This document shows positions 9,017-17,756 of a stretch of DNA of 42,364 nucleotides, piece after piece; position 1 is the stretch's first letter; each line of letters starts with the position of its first letter. Source of the stretch: Bacillota bacterium (GTDB lineage: Bacteria; Bacillota; Clostridia; Acetivibrionales; JAEXSP01); NCBI GenBank assembly GCA_023453795.1, contig JAEXSP010000001.1, positions 1 to 42,364 on the forward strand, read 5' to 3'. Position numbers and translations under genes: made by a program. A model generated the notes under the pieces. That model did not search any database. It had not been told where the DNA came from and saw only the letters and a program-made list of their open reading frames with translations.

Positions 9017-9226
9017 ATGCCGGATAAAATTTTAACATGCAAAGACTGCAATTCCAAATTCACATTTACAGAGGGAGAACAGGCCTTCTATCAGGTAAAA
9101 GGTTTTATGAATGATCCCCAGAGATGTGGTGATTGCAGAAAGGCGAAAAAGCAGCAGAAGACTAACAATAATTTTGGTGGCTTTAACAGGAGTTTCGGAA
9201 GGGAATATGGAAGCAGCAGATGGTGA
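9017..9226 (+). CDS. Small zinc-ribbon protein (zf-trcl type)
   Basis: 69 residues from ATG 9017, with GGAGGT (9004-9009) seven bases upstream; the earlier ATG at 9002 overlaps that site. The first 40 residues hold two Cys-x2-Cys pairs about 33 residues apart, with 'F.F...EQ.FY...GF.N.P.RC..CR' between them. This is the pattern of the 'probable zinc-ribbon domain' family of small Firmicute proteins. A Lys/Gln run, then a Gly/Phe/Arg/Ser-rich tail, suggests nucleic-acid contact, which is an inference. Two hairpins follow the gene. Confidence 0.85.
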   Translation: MPDKILTCKDCNSKFTFTEGEQAFYQVKGFMNDPQRCGDCRKAKKQQKTNNNFGGFNRSFGREYGSSRW

Positions 9227-9231
9227 CAGAA

Positions 9232-9259
9232 AATCCAAGGCTACAAATGGCCTTGGATT
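9232..9259 (+). other. Perfect 10-bp hairpin after the zinc-ribbon gene
   Basis: AATCCAAGGC (9232-9241) and GCCTTGGATT (9250-9259) pair perfectly around an 8-base loop. No T-run follows, so it is not a standard terminator; it may be a 3' stabilising structure ahead of the terminator at 9288. Confidence 0.6.
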
Positions 9260-9287
9260 AATATGTGCTTCAGAATGTTTAGCAACA

Positions 9288-9317
9288 AAAAATAAAAGCC
9301 CTGGGGCTTTTATTTTT
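9288..9317. terminator. Bidirectional terminator between convergent genes
   Basis: AAAAATAAAAGCCC (9288-9301) and GGGCTTTTATTTTT (9304-9317) are exact reverse complements, with A- and T-rich outer flanks. It fits the end of the zinc-ribbon gene and of the minus-strand secreted-protein gene. Confidence 0.8.
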
Positions 9318-9331
9318 ATGCTAGATTTCAA

Positions 9332-9850
9332 TTATTTTAATTTGATTGATTTTATCAATTGTTCCATGACCTTTAAGTCTTTGGAATAATTACTTTCGAC
9401 AGCGCCGAAAGTCAATATGTAGAATTTACCGTTGTACTTGAAAATGTACTGATAAAGTTTTAAAGGTACACCGTTTTTATCCATATTCTCTGTAAGTACT
9501 GCAACTTTAATTTTTTTGTTGGTACCTTTTGAATATGTTACTTTTACATTTTTAACCGCCATAGCACTCTTCAATTGAGAAATAGCCAAACTCATGTATT
9601 TTTCAAGAGTAACGTTTATTGCCGGAGCTTCTACCTGTAAATTCAGACTGCTGCCGTTAGCCGGATCTTTCATGTAGAAAGCCCTCATCATTGAACCTGT
9701 ATTCTGCTGCTTTTTCCATGTCTTATCGATTTGAAACTCAATCTTGTACTTGCTGTCACTAAAAGTTTGGGTTGCAGGCGCTGCAAAAATGTTGCATCCA
9801 AGTGATAAAACCATTATTACAGTCATTGCCAAACTAAGTATTTTTTTCAT
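9332..9850 (-). CDS. Small secreted protein, possible PsbP-like fold
   Basis: 172 residues from ATG 9850, chosen because AAGGTGG lies six bases upstream; an ATG three codons earlier overlaps that site. A signal peptide (about 1-23) ends near 'IFAAPA'. The mature part starts with a short strand 'YKIEFQIDKTW' and contains 'F.YNGKFYILTFGA', closing with 'MEQLIKSIKLK', the outline also seen in the lipoprotein at 226-807. A Cys in the signal region is followed by Asn-Ile-Phe rather than an ideal lipobox context, so lipidation is unlikely but not excluded. Function unknown. Confidence 0.7.
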   Translation of the reverse strand: MKKILSLAMTVIMVLSLGCNIFAAPATQTFSDSKYKIEFQIDKTWKKQQNTGSMMRAFYMKDPANGSSLNLQVEAPAINVTLEKYMSLAISQLKSAMAVKNVKVTYSKGTNKKIKVAVLTENMDKNGVPLKLYQYIFKYNGKFYILTFGAVESNYSKDLKVMEQLIKSIKLK

Positions 9851-9924
9851 AACATCCACCTTTCGATTCGATTTAAATTATAATCAATGTAAATATTATA
9901 TTATAAACCGTATGCTTGAGCAAT

Positions 9925-9956
9925 GAAACTTGTTCCATTTTATATGAACAAGTTTC
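9925..9956. repeat. Perfect 11-bp inverted repeat in divergent intergenic region
   Basis: GAAACTTGTTC (9925-9935) and GAACAAGTTTC (9946-9956) flank a 10-base AT-rich loop, between the secreted-protein gene and the methionine synthase genes. No T-run follows. It could be an operator or an RNA hairpin. I see no S-box or cobalamin riboswitch in the roughly 300 bases between these genes. Confidence 0.5.
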
Positions 9957-10149
9957 TATGTATTCAGTGTATGGAAAAGTATAGTGTAGTGCATGCTTGG
10001 ATGAAATAAGGTAGAAAATGAGTGAATATAAATGAAAATAGTTGTTGAATATTAACCGAGAATATAATAGAATGTTATAGGAAACATATTGATTATTTCA
10101 TAAGCATTAGGATATCATTTGTACATAAGGTATATGGGTATGTAAAAGG

Positions 10150-10800
10150 ATGGAAAACTCAAAAGCAGTTTTTTCAAATGTAAAAGTTAATATTTTGCAA
10201 AGCATAGGGGCTGAGCCAAAGAAAGACATGATAATGGCACGGCTGGGCTACCATAAAGGCAGTACCATATTGCAGGATAACCACAGGCGATTGCTGGAAC
10301 TTGGAATTAAAGAGGGAAGGCTTCTTTGTGAGCCTAAAGGCTCATTTGCCAGGATTAAGCTGGGAGGAATCTCAGATGAGAAAACAAAAATGCTTGTTGA
10401 AACACTTCTGGTAAGCAAAAAGCTTTCTGAATTATTGTCACAGAGTGATGAAATCGTACTCATGGCATCTACAGTCGGGATGGATATCGTTCAAAGGATT
10501 AAATCCGAGGTAAAAGCTGGAGATCCGGCATTAGGACTTATATTGGATGCAGTTGCGTCACAAACGGCTGATGTCGGGTTGGATTGGTTGATGAGCTTCA
10601 TTGAGAAGATCCTTCTTAAGGAAGGAAAAAAACTGACAAGATACAGGTTTAGCCCCGGTTACGGAGACCTGGACATATCAAACCAGAAATTGATTTATGA
10701 TACTTTACAGCTTGAGAAACTTGGAATTGAAATTACAGAGAGCTTTATGCTTGTACCTGAGAAGTCGGTACTTGCCGTAGCGGGAATAGAAAGGATTTGA
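10150..10800 (+). CDS. Methionine synthase reactivation domain protein (stand-alone)
   Basis: 216 residues matching the cobalamin-dependent methionine synthase activation domain, which normally forms the C-terminal module of long MetH. It binds S-adenosylmethionine and helps reductive methylation of cob(II)alamin after the cofactor oxidises. Visible family traits are 'LGY' near residue 38, the central 'A.TVG...' segment, and 'RFSPGYGDLDIS', the SAM-binding Arg-x3-Gly-Tyr region. The gene ends five bases before the ATG of the methionine synthase gene, which lacks this module, so the two proteins should work together. The ribosome binding site before ATG 10150 is poor, so the start is less certain than the identity. 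Confidence 0.9.
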   Translation: MENSKAVFSNVKVNILQSIGAEPKKDMIMARLGYHKGSTILQDNHRRLLELGIKEGRLLCEPKGSFARIKLGGISDEKTKMLVETLLVSKKLSELLSQSDEIVLMASTVGMDIVQRIKSEVKAGDPALGLILDAVASQTADVGLDWLMSFIEKILLKEGKKLTRYRFSPGYGDLDISNQKLIYDTLQLEKLGIEITESFMLVPEKSVLAVAGIERI

Positions 10801-10805
10801 TTTGT

Positions 10806-13223
10806 ATGGATAAAAAGAGCTTTAAGAAATTGATCGAAGAAAAAATTATAATCCTGGACGGAGCTACAGGAACTTATATGCAGAAAAGCGGCATGCCAAA
10901 AGGCGCATGCCCTGAAAAGTGGGCTATCGAAAACAGAGAAGTTCTGAAGGATGTTCAATCAAAATATATTGAAGCAGGTTCGGATGTAATATATACATTC
11001 ACCTTCGGTGGCAGCAGGCCAAAGCTTGAAGAATACGGATTAGGTGACAGCGTTTTCAAAATTAACAAGGAACTTGCCCAAATATCAAGGGAAACAGCCG
11101 GAGATAATAAATTAGTTGCCGGCGATCTTGCACCGACGGGAAAATTTATCAAGCCTTTTGGGGATATGCCTTTCGAGGATGCGGTCAATATCTTCAAAGA
11201 ACAGGTTAAAGGCTTGCTTGAAGGCGGTGTGGACTTTTTTGTGATCGAGACTATGATGGATATCCAGGAAGCTCGTGCCGCCCTTATTGCTGTGAAAGAG
11301 AGCTGCGACCTTCCTGTATGTGTCAGTATGACTTTCGGGGAAGACGGCTTGACGCTTACAGGTACTGACCCTGCTACTGCTCTTGTAACATTGCAGAGTC
11401 TGGGTGCAGACGCTGTTGGATGCAATTGTTCTACGGGACCTGAGGCAATGTTGGAGATAATAAGAAATTTGAAGCCTCATGCAAAGATTCCTTTGCTTGC
11501 AAAGCCAAATGCCGGACTTCCGCAGCTAATTGACGGAAAAACGGTTTTCAATATGAAGCCTCAAGATTTCGGAAAATACGTCAAGTCATTTGCTGAGGCC
11601 GGTGTCAACCTTATGGGCGGATGCTGCGGGACTTCACCTGAATATATTAGTCAAATTAGTGAACAGCTTAAGGGGTGTAAGCCTGTCCTGCCGAAGGAGG
11701 AACAGGAAAGTGCGGTTACATCGGCTAGAGAAACCGTGCAAATAGGGTTTGATAAACCTGTAATAGTAGTTGGTGAAAGGATAAACCCGACAGGAAAAAA
11801 GAAGCTTCAAGAGGAGTTAAGAGAAGGAAGGACTTCAGAAGTCAGGCGTTTTGCGGCTGAACAGCTTGAAAAGGGTGCAAAGATTCTTGATGTGAATGTA
11901 GGAATGCCGGGAATAGACGAAAAGGAAACAATGATAAAGCTGGTTGATCTATTAACTCCGTTGGTTAATTCTCCGCTATGCATAGATTCGTCCCATCCTG
12001 AGGTTATTGAAGCCGCATTAAGGATCTATCCGGGAAGAGCACTTATAAATTCGATATCCGCAGAAAAGAAAAAGTTGGAGAGGCTTCTTCCTCTGGCAGC
12101 AAAATATGGCGCAATGTTTGTTCTTCTGCCGCTTAACGATGAGGGGATTCCTACAACTGCAGAGGATAGAGTGAAGGTTGTAGAACAAATTTATGAGACT
12201 GCAAAGTCATATGGTTTCACAAAAAAGGATTTTGTTGTTGATGGTTTGGTTATGACTGTCTCTTCTGATCAAAAAGCTGCTGTTGAAACTCTGAAAGTAA
12301 TAGATTGGTGCACTAATAAGTTTGAATGTGCTACGATTATAGGACTTTCCAACGTATCCTTCGGATTGCCAGAAAGAAGCTGGGTAAATTCCGCTTTCTT
12401 TACCATGGCAATGGGCAGGGGCTTGACAATGGCGATTGCAAATCCCTCAAGCGACATGCTTATGAACTTGAAAATGGCTTCGGATGTGCTTATGTGCAAG
12501 GATGCTAACAGCAGGGACTACATTTCGCATTTTTCACAGGATGCAAATAAGGAAACAGGACCTATAAAAAAAGAAACCTCGGCCCCGATATTGGAAAGGG
12601 TATATGATGCAGTTTTAAAGGGAGATCGTGAAAATATAAAGGAATTGCTGGAGAAGGCGCTGAAGGAGGGCGCCAATCCCGGTGAAATAGTTGACAGGCA
12701 CTTGATTCCGGCTATTACACAGGTTGGTGAGCTGTATGAAAAGAAACAGTATTTTTTGCCTCAGCTTATTCAAAGTGCAGAAACCATGAAGAATGCTTTC
12801 GAAATGCTGGAACCGCTGCTGAAGACAGGTAATGAAAAAGGAACCGGTAAAAAAACAAAGGTCGTTCTTGCTACAGTCAAGGGTGATATACACGATATAG
12901 GGAAAAATATTGTAGGGCTTATGCTCAAGAATTACGGCTTTGATGTATTTGATTTGGGCAAAGATGTCGGTGCCGCGGATATAGTGGCTAAAGCAAGGGA
13001 AGAAGAAGCGGAAATTATAGGACTTTCCGCCTTAATGACCACCACCATGATGGAAATGAAGGATGTAATCGAATTAGCAAAGCGGGAAGGTATTAGCTCC
13101 AAATTTATGATTGGCGGAGCAGTCATTAATGAGAGCTTTGCTAAAGAAATAGGAGCCGACGGGTACGCTTCCGATGCACATGCTGCTGTGAAGCTTGCAA
13201 AAAAACTTTCGGGTTTGGAATAG
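10806..13223 (+). CDS. metH: Cobalamin-dependent methionine synthase, without activation domain
   Basis: 805 residues from ATG 10806; an upstream TTG at 10797 is too close to AAGGA. Domains in order: homocysteine S-methyltransferase (about 1-300) with zinc ligands Cys206 in 'GCNCSTG' and Cys273-Cys274 in 'GGCCGTSPE'; a pterin-binding domain for methyltetrahydrofolate (about 320-570) with 'VGERINPTGKK' and 'DVNVGMPG'; a helical cobalamin cap (about 590-675); a Rossmann cobalamin domain with the Asp-x-His-x2-Gly motif, His696 being the lower cobalt ligand. It transfers methyl from methyltetrahydrofolate to homocysteine. The fourth, reactivation, module of long MetH is absent and encoded just upstream. 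Confidence 0.95.
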   Translation: MDKKSFKKLIEEKIIILDGATGTYMQKSGMPKGACPEKWAIENREVLKDVQSKYIEAGSDVIYTFTFGGSRPKLEEYGLGDSVFKINKELAQISRETAGDNKLVAGDLAPTGKFIKPFGDMPFEDAVNIFKEQVKGLLEGGVDFFVIETMMDIQEARAALIAVKESCDLPVCVSMTFGEDGLTLTGTDPATALVTLQSLGADAVGCNCSTGPEAMLEIIRNLKPHAKIPLLAKPNAGLPQLIDGKTVFNMKPQDFGKYVKSFAEAGVNLMGGCCGTSPEYISQISEQLKGCKPVLPKEEQESAVTSARETVQIGFDKPVIVVGERINPTGKKKLQEELREGRTSEVRRFAAEQLEKGAKILDVNVGMPGIDEKETMIKLVDLLTPLVNSPLCIDSSHPEVIEAALRIYPGRALINSISAEKKKLERLLPLAAKYGAMFVLLPLNDEGIPTTAEDRVKVVEQIYETAKSYGFTKKDFVVDGLVMTVSSDQKAAVETLKVIDWCTNKFECATIIGLSNVSFGLPERSWVNSAFFTMAMGRGLTMAIANPSSDMLMNLKMASDVLMCKDANSRDYISHFSQDANKETGPIKKETSAPILERVYDAVLKGDRENIKELLEKALKEGANPGEIVDRHLIPAITQVGELYEKKQYFLPQLIQSAETMKNAFEMLEPLLKTGNEKGTGKKTKVVLATVKGDIHDIGKNIVGLMLKNYGFDVFDLGKDVGAADIVAKAREEEAEIIGLSALMTTTMMEMKDVIELAKREGISSKFMIGGAVINESFAKEIGADGYASDAHAAVKLAKKLSGLE

Positions 13224-13290
13224 ATATAAAATCAAATATAGTTGCATTCATTGAATATTGCTTCATTTCGGTTAATATGATAAGCAATTG

Positions 13291-13317
13291 TTAGCACTCT
13301 CGCTCGGAGAGTGCTAA
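13291..13317 (+). promoter_or_regulatory. CIRCE operator (HrcA binding site)
   Basis: TTAGCACTC (13291-13299), a nine-base spacer and GAGTGCTAA (13309-13317) match the CIRCE consensus exactly. HrcA bound here should repress the downstream htpG until heat or unfolded protein occupies GroEL. The site lies just upstream of the strong promoter at 13325 rather than overlapping its start. Confidence 0.95.
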
Positions 13318-13324
13318 ATTTTTC

Positions 13325-13354
13325 TTGACAAGCATTTTATGGAAGTTGTATTAT
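13325..13354 (+). promoter_or_regulatory. Strong sigma-A type promoter of htpG
   Basis: Consensus TTGACA (13325-13330), an 18-base spacer and TATTAT (13349-13354) begin eight bases after CIRCE. A weaker candidate, TTGAAT ... TATGAT with a 19-base gap, lies before CIRCE (about 13250-13280), in which case CIRCE would sit near that promoter's start site. Confidence 0.75.
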
Positions 13355-13393
13355 TATTTAAGAGAAAAATTAGTTAACGGGAGGTTGCTGAAT

Positions 13394-15283
13394 ATGTCAC
13401 ACGAAAACGGAAGTATTTCCATTAATACAGAGAACATTTTTCCAATAATAAAGAAGTGGTTGTACTCTGAGAAGGATATTTTTGTTCGTGAGCTGGTTTC
13501 AAATGCCAGCGATGCAATCAGTAAATTGAAAAAGCTTTCTGCAATCGGAGAGGCTGAGCTCGATAGCGAAAATAAATTCACTATCAAGGTTATTGTCAAT
13601 AAGGAAGAAAAAACCATAAAAATAATTGACAACGGAATAGGTATGACTGATGAAGAAGTTAAGAAATACATCAATCAGATAGCCTTTTCCGGTGCGAAGG
13701 ATTTCCTCGAAAAGTATAAAGACAAAGCTGATGAGGGGCAGATTATAGGCCATTTCGGTCTTGGATTTTACTCGGCTTTTATGGTGTCTGAAAAGGTTAC
13801 CATCGATACACTGTCTTACCGGAACGGGGCTAAGGCTGTAAGGTGGATTAGCACAGGCGGCACTGAATTTGAAATGGATGATTCCGAGCTGAACGAACGT
13901 GGTACAACTGTCACTCTCTATCTGGCTGAAGACAGTACTGAATACCTGGATGAGTTTAAAATGAGAGAGGTTCTTGAAAAATATTTTTCATTCCTTCCAT
14001 ATGAATTATATCTGGAGGATGCCGGAGCAAAGAAGGATGAAAAGGAAGAAAAGAACAAAAATGAAAAAAAGGATGAAAAAGAAGAAATTAAGCCCCTTAA
14101 CGATATAAGCCCATTATGGCTGAAAAATCCCAAGGATTGTACGGATGAAGAATATAAGAGCTTTTACCATAAGGTATTCCATGATTTTAGTGATCCCTTA
14201 TTTTGGATCCACCTGAATATGGACTATCCTTTCAACATGAAGGGGATTTTGTATTTTCCCAAGCTGAAGCATGAATTTGAGACTATGGAAGGCCAGATAA
14301 AATTGTACTACAATCAAGTATTTGTAGCTGATAATATCAAAGAGATAATTCCGGAGTTCCTGCTGCTTCTAAAGGGTGTTCTGGATTGCCCTGATTTGCC
14401 TCTTAACGTATCAAGAAGCTTTTTGCAGAATGACGGTTATGTATCCAAAATATCGGGACATATTACAAAGAAGGTTGCAGACAAGCTTACAGGCATTTTT
14501 GAAAACGAAAGGGAAAACTACAATAAGTACTGGGATGACATCAATCCATTTGTAAAATATGGCTGCATGAGAGAATCTAAATTCTATGACAAGGCAAAGG
14601 ATATTGTTATATATAAGACAACAAACGGGGATTATGCAACCTTGAAGGATTACCTCGAAAGAAATAAGGAAAAGCATGAGAACAAGGTATTCTATGTATC
14701 AGATGAAAAACAGCAGTCACAGTATATCAATATGTTTAAGGAAAACGGAATGGAAGCAGTCATTCTTCAATCGATGATAGACAATCATTTTATTCAGTTT
14801 CTTGAAACGAAGGAGACAGAGGTTAAATTCAACAGAATCGACTCCGATATTTCAGAAAGTCTTAAGGAAGAAGGAACAAGCGATGACTCTAAAGAAATAG
14901 GGGAGAAGCTTGAAAAGGTGTTTAAGGAGGCACTTGGAAACGAGAGCCTGAAGATACAGGTTGAAGGTCTGAAGGTTTCAAATGTTCCCGGAATTATTCT
15001 CTTGTCCGAGCAGTCAAGAAGAATGCAGGAAATGAGCAAAATGTTCGGCGGAATGGATATGAGCCACATGTTCCCCAATGAAGAGACGCTTGTGCTGAAT
15101 AAGAACAATGGATTGATTAAATCAATTATGGACTTAAGTGAAAAGGAAGACAGGAAAGAAGACCTTAAGATGATATGCGAACATGTATATGATCTGGCTG
15201 AAATGAGCCATAAGCAGCTTAGTCCGGAAGCAATGACAAAGTTTATTGAAAGAAGCAATCAATTGCTTGTAAAAATTGTCTAA
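13394..15283 (+). CDS. htpG: HtpG, Hsp90-family chaperone
   Basis: 629 residues from ATG 13394, with GGGAGG nine bases upstream. The N-terminal GHKL ATPase is clear: 'RELVSNASDA' with the catalytic Glu, 'IIDNGIGMT', and the lid/'GHFGLGFYSAFMV' motif. The middle domain carries 'LNVSRSFLQND', and the C-terminal part holds dimerisation segments. Around residues 212-232 sits a run of about twenty almost exclusively Lys, Glu, Asp and Asn residues, placed like the charged linker of eukaryotic Hsp90. HtpG is a cytosolic ATP-dependent chaperone. The CIRCE upstream points to HrcA control. Confidence 0.97.
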   Translation: MSHENGSISINTENIFPIIKKWLYSEKDIFVRELVSNASDAISKLKKLSAIGEAELDSENKFTIKVIVNKEEKTIKIIDNGIGMTDEEVKKYINQIAFSGAKDFLEKYKDKADEGQIIGHFGLGFYSAFMVSEKVTIDTLSYRNGAKAVRWISTGGTEFEMDDSELNERGTTVTLYLAEDSTEYLDEFKMREVLEKYFSFLPYELYLEDAGAKKDEKEEKNKNEKKDEKEEIKPLNDISPLWLKNPKDCTDEEYKSFYHKVFHDFSDPLFWIHLNMDYPFNMKGILYFPKLKHEFETMEGQIKLYYNQVFVADNIKEIIPEFLLLLKGVLDCPDLPLNVSRSFLQNDGYVSKISGHITKKVADKLTGIFENERENYNKYWDDINPFVKYGCMRESKFYDKAKDIVIYKTTNGDYATLKDYLERNKEKHENKVFYVSDEKQQSQYINMFKENGMEAVILQSMIDNHFIQFLETKETEVKFNRIDSDISESLKEEGTSDDSKEIGEKLEKVFKEALGNESLKIQVEGLKVSNVPGIILLSEQSRRMQEMSKMFGGMDMSHMFPNEETLVLNKNNGLIKSIMDLSEKEDRKEDLKMICEHVYDLAEMSHKQLSPEAMTKFIERSNQLLVKIV

Positions 15284-15301
15284 TAACTGTTAAAATAAAG
15301 G

Positions 15302-15332
15302 CAGGGGTATCGAATGATATCCTTGTTTTTTT
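15302..15332 (+). terminator. Terminator of htpG
   Basis: CAGGGGTATC (15302-15311) pairs with GATATCCTTG (15316-15325), counting G-T wobbles, around a GAAT loop. A seven-base T-run follows. Confidence 0.75.
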
Positions 15333-15363
15333 ATAAGGACAGGTTCTTTATATTTGTTAAATA

Positions 15364-15394
15364 AAAACTCAGGGGAACCAGGCTCCTGAGTTTT
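15364..15394. terminator. Second terminator-like hairpin between convergent units
   Basis: AAAACTCAGG (15364-15373) and CCTGAGTTTT (15385-15394) pair perfectly, with A- and T-flanks, so it could act on either strand as a back-up. Confidence 0.65.
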
Positions 15395-15424
15395 GGAACA
15401 TTTGCAAATGCAAGTTTACATAAT

Positions 15425-15453
15425 AAAAAGGACGAAAGTTGCATCCGTCCTTT
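15425..15453 (-). terminator. Terminator of the acyl-CoA synthetase gene
   Basis: Read on the minus strand, AAAGGACG and CGTCCTTT (plus positions 15446-15453 and 15427-15434) form a stem followed by TTTTTATTA. It lies 27 bases past the stop at 15480. Confidence 0.75.
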
Positions 15454-15479
15454 CCATACTATATTTTAATTGTAAATTA

Positions 15480-17147
15480 TCAATTGTTTTGATCAGTTTC
15501 TCGTATCTCGACTCTGCGTATCTTTCCGCTTATTGTTTTGGGAAGTTCTGTTACGAACTCAATAATTCTCGGATACTTGTATGGTGCAGTTACCCTTTTA
15601 ACATGATCCTGGAGCTCAACAACAAGGTCTTGACTTGGTTTGTAGTTTTTAGCCAGTACTACGGTAGCCTTTACCACCTGTCCTCTATCAGGATCCGGAA
15701 CCGCAGTGATTGCGCATTCGAGTACAGCTGGGTGCTCCAGTAAGGCACTTTCAACTTCAAAGGGCCCGATTCTGTAGCCGGAACTTTTAATGACATCATC
15801 TGCTCTTCCAACGAACCAATAGTAGCCGTCTTCATCACGCCATGCCATATCGCCGGTATAATATATGCCGTCATGCCAAACCTTGCTTGTCAGAGCAGGG
15901 TCCCTGAAATAACCCTGGAAAATGCCTGCTGGAATTCTTTTATCGGTGCGTATAACTATTTGGCCTTCTTCACCGACATCGCATGAATTGCCGGACTCAT
16001 CCAAAAGATCAATGTCATAGCCGGGTGACGGCTTCCCCATAGAACCCGGTTTAGGTTCCATGCCCGGAAATGTCCCCATTGTTACTGTCAATTCGGTTTG
16101 TCCGTATCCTTCCATAAGCTTAAGTCCGGTAGCTTTATAGAACTGGGTATATACTTCGGGGTTCAACGGTTCACCTGCAACAGCACAATGCTTGAGCTTG
16201 CTGAAATCAAACTGAGTCAGGTCTTCCTTAATGAAAAACCTGTATATTGTTGGAGGTGCACAGAATGATGTGACCCCATGCTTTGCTATTATACTTAGAA
16301 GTTCCTTCGGTATAAACTTATTATAGTCATAGACGAATACTGCACACCCGGAAAGCCACTGCCCGTATATTTTTCCCCAAACCGCTTTAGCCCAGCCTGT
16401 ATCAGCTACAGTAAGATGCAATCCGTCCTCTTGGACATTCTGCCAGTATTTTGCGGTTAAAATATGCCCTAAAGGATAGATGTAGTTATGCTGAACCATT
16501 TTCGGCATTCCTGTTGTTCCGGAAGTAAAGTAGAGAAGAAGTGTATCATCGTTTGCTGGAGCATCATTTCCTGTAGGACGCATAAATTCTTCCGAAGCAT
16601 TTTCGATTTCCCTGTTGAAATTATACCAGCCTTCCTTTTCACAATTCAAAGAAGCCTTCAAGGTAAGAGTAGGCGACTTTTCCATGGATGCTTCTACATG
16701 ATGCAGCACCTCGGGTTCATTTACGCAAACAATCATTTTAATGTCGGCAGCATTATTCCTATATACCAAATCCTTTGTTGTCAGCAGGTGGGTAGCAGGA
16801 ATACATACAGCACCGATTTTATGGAGGGCCAGAATGCAGAACCAGAACTCATAACGCCTTTTCAAAATAAGCATGACTTTGTCGCCTTTATTTATACCGA
16901 CAGATTTAAAAAAGCTGGCTGTTTTATCGCTGTACTTTTTGAGGTCTCCAAAGGTGAAAGATTCTTCGGCACCACCTTCGTCGCACCAAACTATTGCAAC
17001 TTTTTCAGGCGTTTTAGCAGCTATTTCGTCAACAACGTCATATGCAAAATTGAAATTGTCGGGAATATTTATTTTGAAGTTTTTAAAAAAGTCATCATAT
17101 GAATCGTATTCCAGTTTAGAAATATATTTTTTTAAGATATCGTACAT
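15480..17147 (-). CDS. AMP-forming acyl-CoA synthetase (ACS/MACS-like)
   Basis: 555 residues from ATG 17147, with AGAGGT ten bases upstream. The ANL-family signatures are present: P-loop-like 'YTSGTTGMPK', 'GYGQTE', 'YTGDMAWRDEDGY', the hinge 'GRADDVIKSSGYRIGP' and a C-terminal Lys in 'PKTISGKIRR', the residue needed for adenylation. The enzyme should activate a carboxylic acid as acyl-AMP, then form the CoA thioester. Sequence style is closer to medium-chain/acetyl-CoA synthetases than to long-chain ligases; the substrate cannot be fixed from sequence alone. The XRE-cupin regulator lies 33 bases upstream on the same strand, so both probably form one transcript. Confidence 0.9.
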   Translation of the reverse strand: MYDILKKYISKLEYDSYDDFFKNFKINIPDNFNFAYDVVDEIAAKTPEKVAIVWCDEGGAEESFTFGDLKKYSDKTASFFKSVGINKGDKVMLILKRRYEFWFCILALHKIGAVCIPATHLLTTKDLVYRNNAADIKMIVCVNEPEVLHHVEASMEKSPTLTLKASLNCEKEGWYNFNREIENASEEFMRPTGNDAPANDDTLLLYFTSGTTGMPKMVQHNYIYPLGHILTAKYWQNVQEDGLHLTVADTGWAKAVWGKIYGQWLSGCAVFVYDYNKFIPKELLSIIAKHGVTSFCAPPTIYRFFIKEDLTQFDFSKLKHCAVAGEPLNPEVYTQFYKATGLKLMEGYGQTELTVTMGTFPGMEPKPGSMGKPSPGYDIDLLDESGNSCDVGEEGQIVIRTDKRIPAGIFQGYFRDPALTSKVWHDGIYYTGDMAWRDEDGYYWFVGRADDVIKSSGYRIGPFEVESALLEHPAVLECAITAVPDPDRGQVVKATVVLAKNYKPSQDLVVELQDHVKRVTAPYKYPRIIEFVTELPKTISGKIRRVEIRETDQNN

Positions 17148-17180
17148 ATAAATTCTTACCTCTTTCCATTATTGATCGTT

Positions 17181-17732
17181 TTAAAAAATGATAGCTAAAA
17201 ATTTTGCGGTTTTGTTACCCATTGCTTTCATCCCATGGTTGTAGCCGGAATCAAAGTATAAGGAATCACCTTCATTAAGGACAAGTTCATGTCCGTCAAC
17301 GATAATTTTCAAGGTGCCTTCAAGTACATAATTGAATTCCTGTCCCGGGTGAGAATTAAAATGTATCGGCTCATCCTCTTCTGGCTCGACTGAAACCAGA
17401 AACGGTTCAGCTTTTTTATGAGCAAAATTGTAGGCCAGATTTTGATACTTATATTCCTTCCTTCTTTCTACACTGACGCCTTTTCCTTTTCTTACGAGAG
17501 CATAGGTGTGAAGTTTGGGAACTTCACCTGTCAATATCGCGGTCAATTCCACACCGAATCTGTTTGCTATTTCGTAAAGAAAACTGACAGGAATATCTTT
17601 GTTTCCGCTCTCATATTCCTGGTATGTTTCTTTTGATATGTTGAATTCCTTTGACAAGGTCTCAAGCGAAACGCCTGATATTTCTCTGAGTTCTTTTATT
17701 CGAGCTGCAATAAGTTTTATTTGATCGGACAT
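17181..17732 (-). CDS. XRE-family regulator with C-terminal cupin sensor
   Basis: 183 residues from ATG 17732, with AAAGGGTGG just upstream. Residues ~8-65 are a Cro/C1 helix-turn-helix ('LSKEFNISKETYQEYESG'). Residues ~110-183 are a cupin barrel with 'HFNSHPGQEFNYVLEGTLKI' and 'LNEGDSLYFDSGYNHG', carrying metal- or ligand-binding His and Glu positions. Such HTH-cupin proteins sense small carboxylates or amino compounds and usually control the next gene. Here that is the acyl-CoA synthetase, whose substrate or product could be the ligand (inference). Repeated ATAAGTTTTA boxes upstream may be its own operators. Confidence 0.9.
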   Translation of the reverse strand: MSDQIKLIAARIKELREISGVSLETLSKEFNISKETYQEYESGNKDIPVSFLYEIANRFGVELTAILTGEVPKLHTYALVRKGKGVSVERRKEYKYQNLAYNFAHKKAEPFLVSVEPEEDEPIHFNSHPGQEFNYVLEGTLKIIVDGHELVLNEGDSLYFDSGYNHGMKAMGNKTAKFLAIIF

Positions 17733-17756
17733 GTTACCACCCTTTCATTATGTTAT

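Noticed and set aside
8857..9027. Open stretch of over 50 codons ahead of the zinc-ribbon gene
   Set aside because: It has no ATG, GTG or usable TTG start with a ribosome site, and it overlaps the real gene's start. A run of this length is expected by chance in AT-rich sequence.
9851..10149. Possible S-box or cobalamin riboswitch before the methionine synthase genes
   Set aside because: No conserved S-box or B12-box core is visible; only an 11-bp inverted repeat without a T-run is present.
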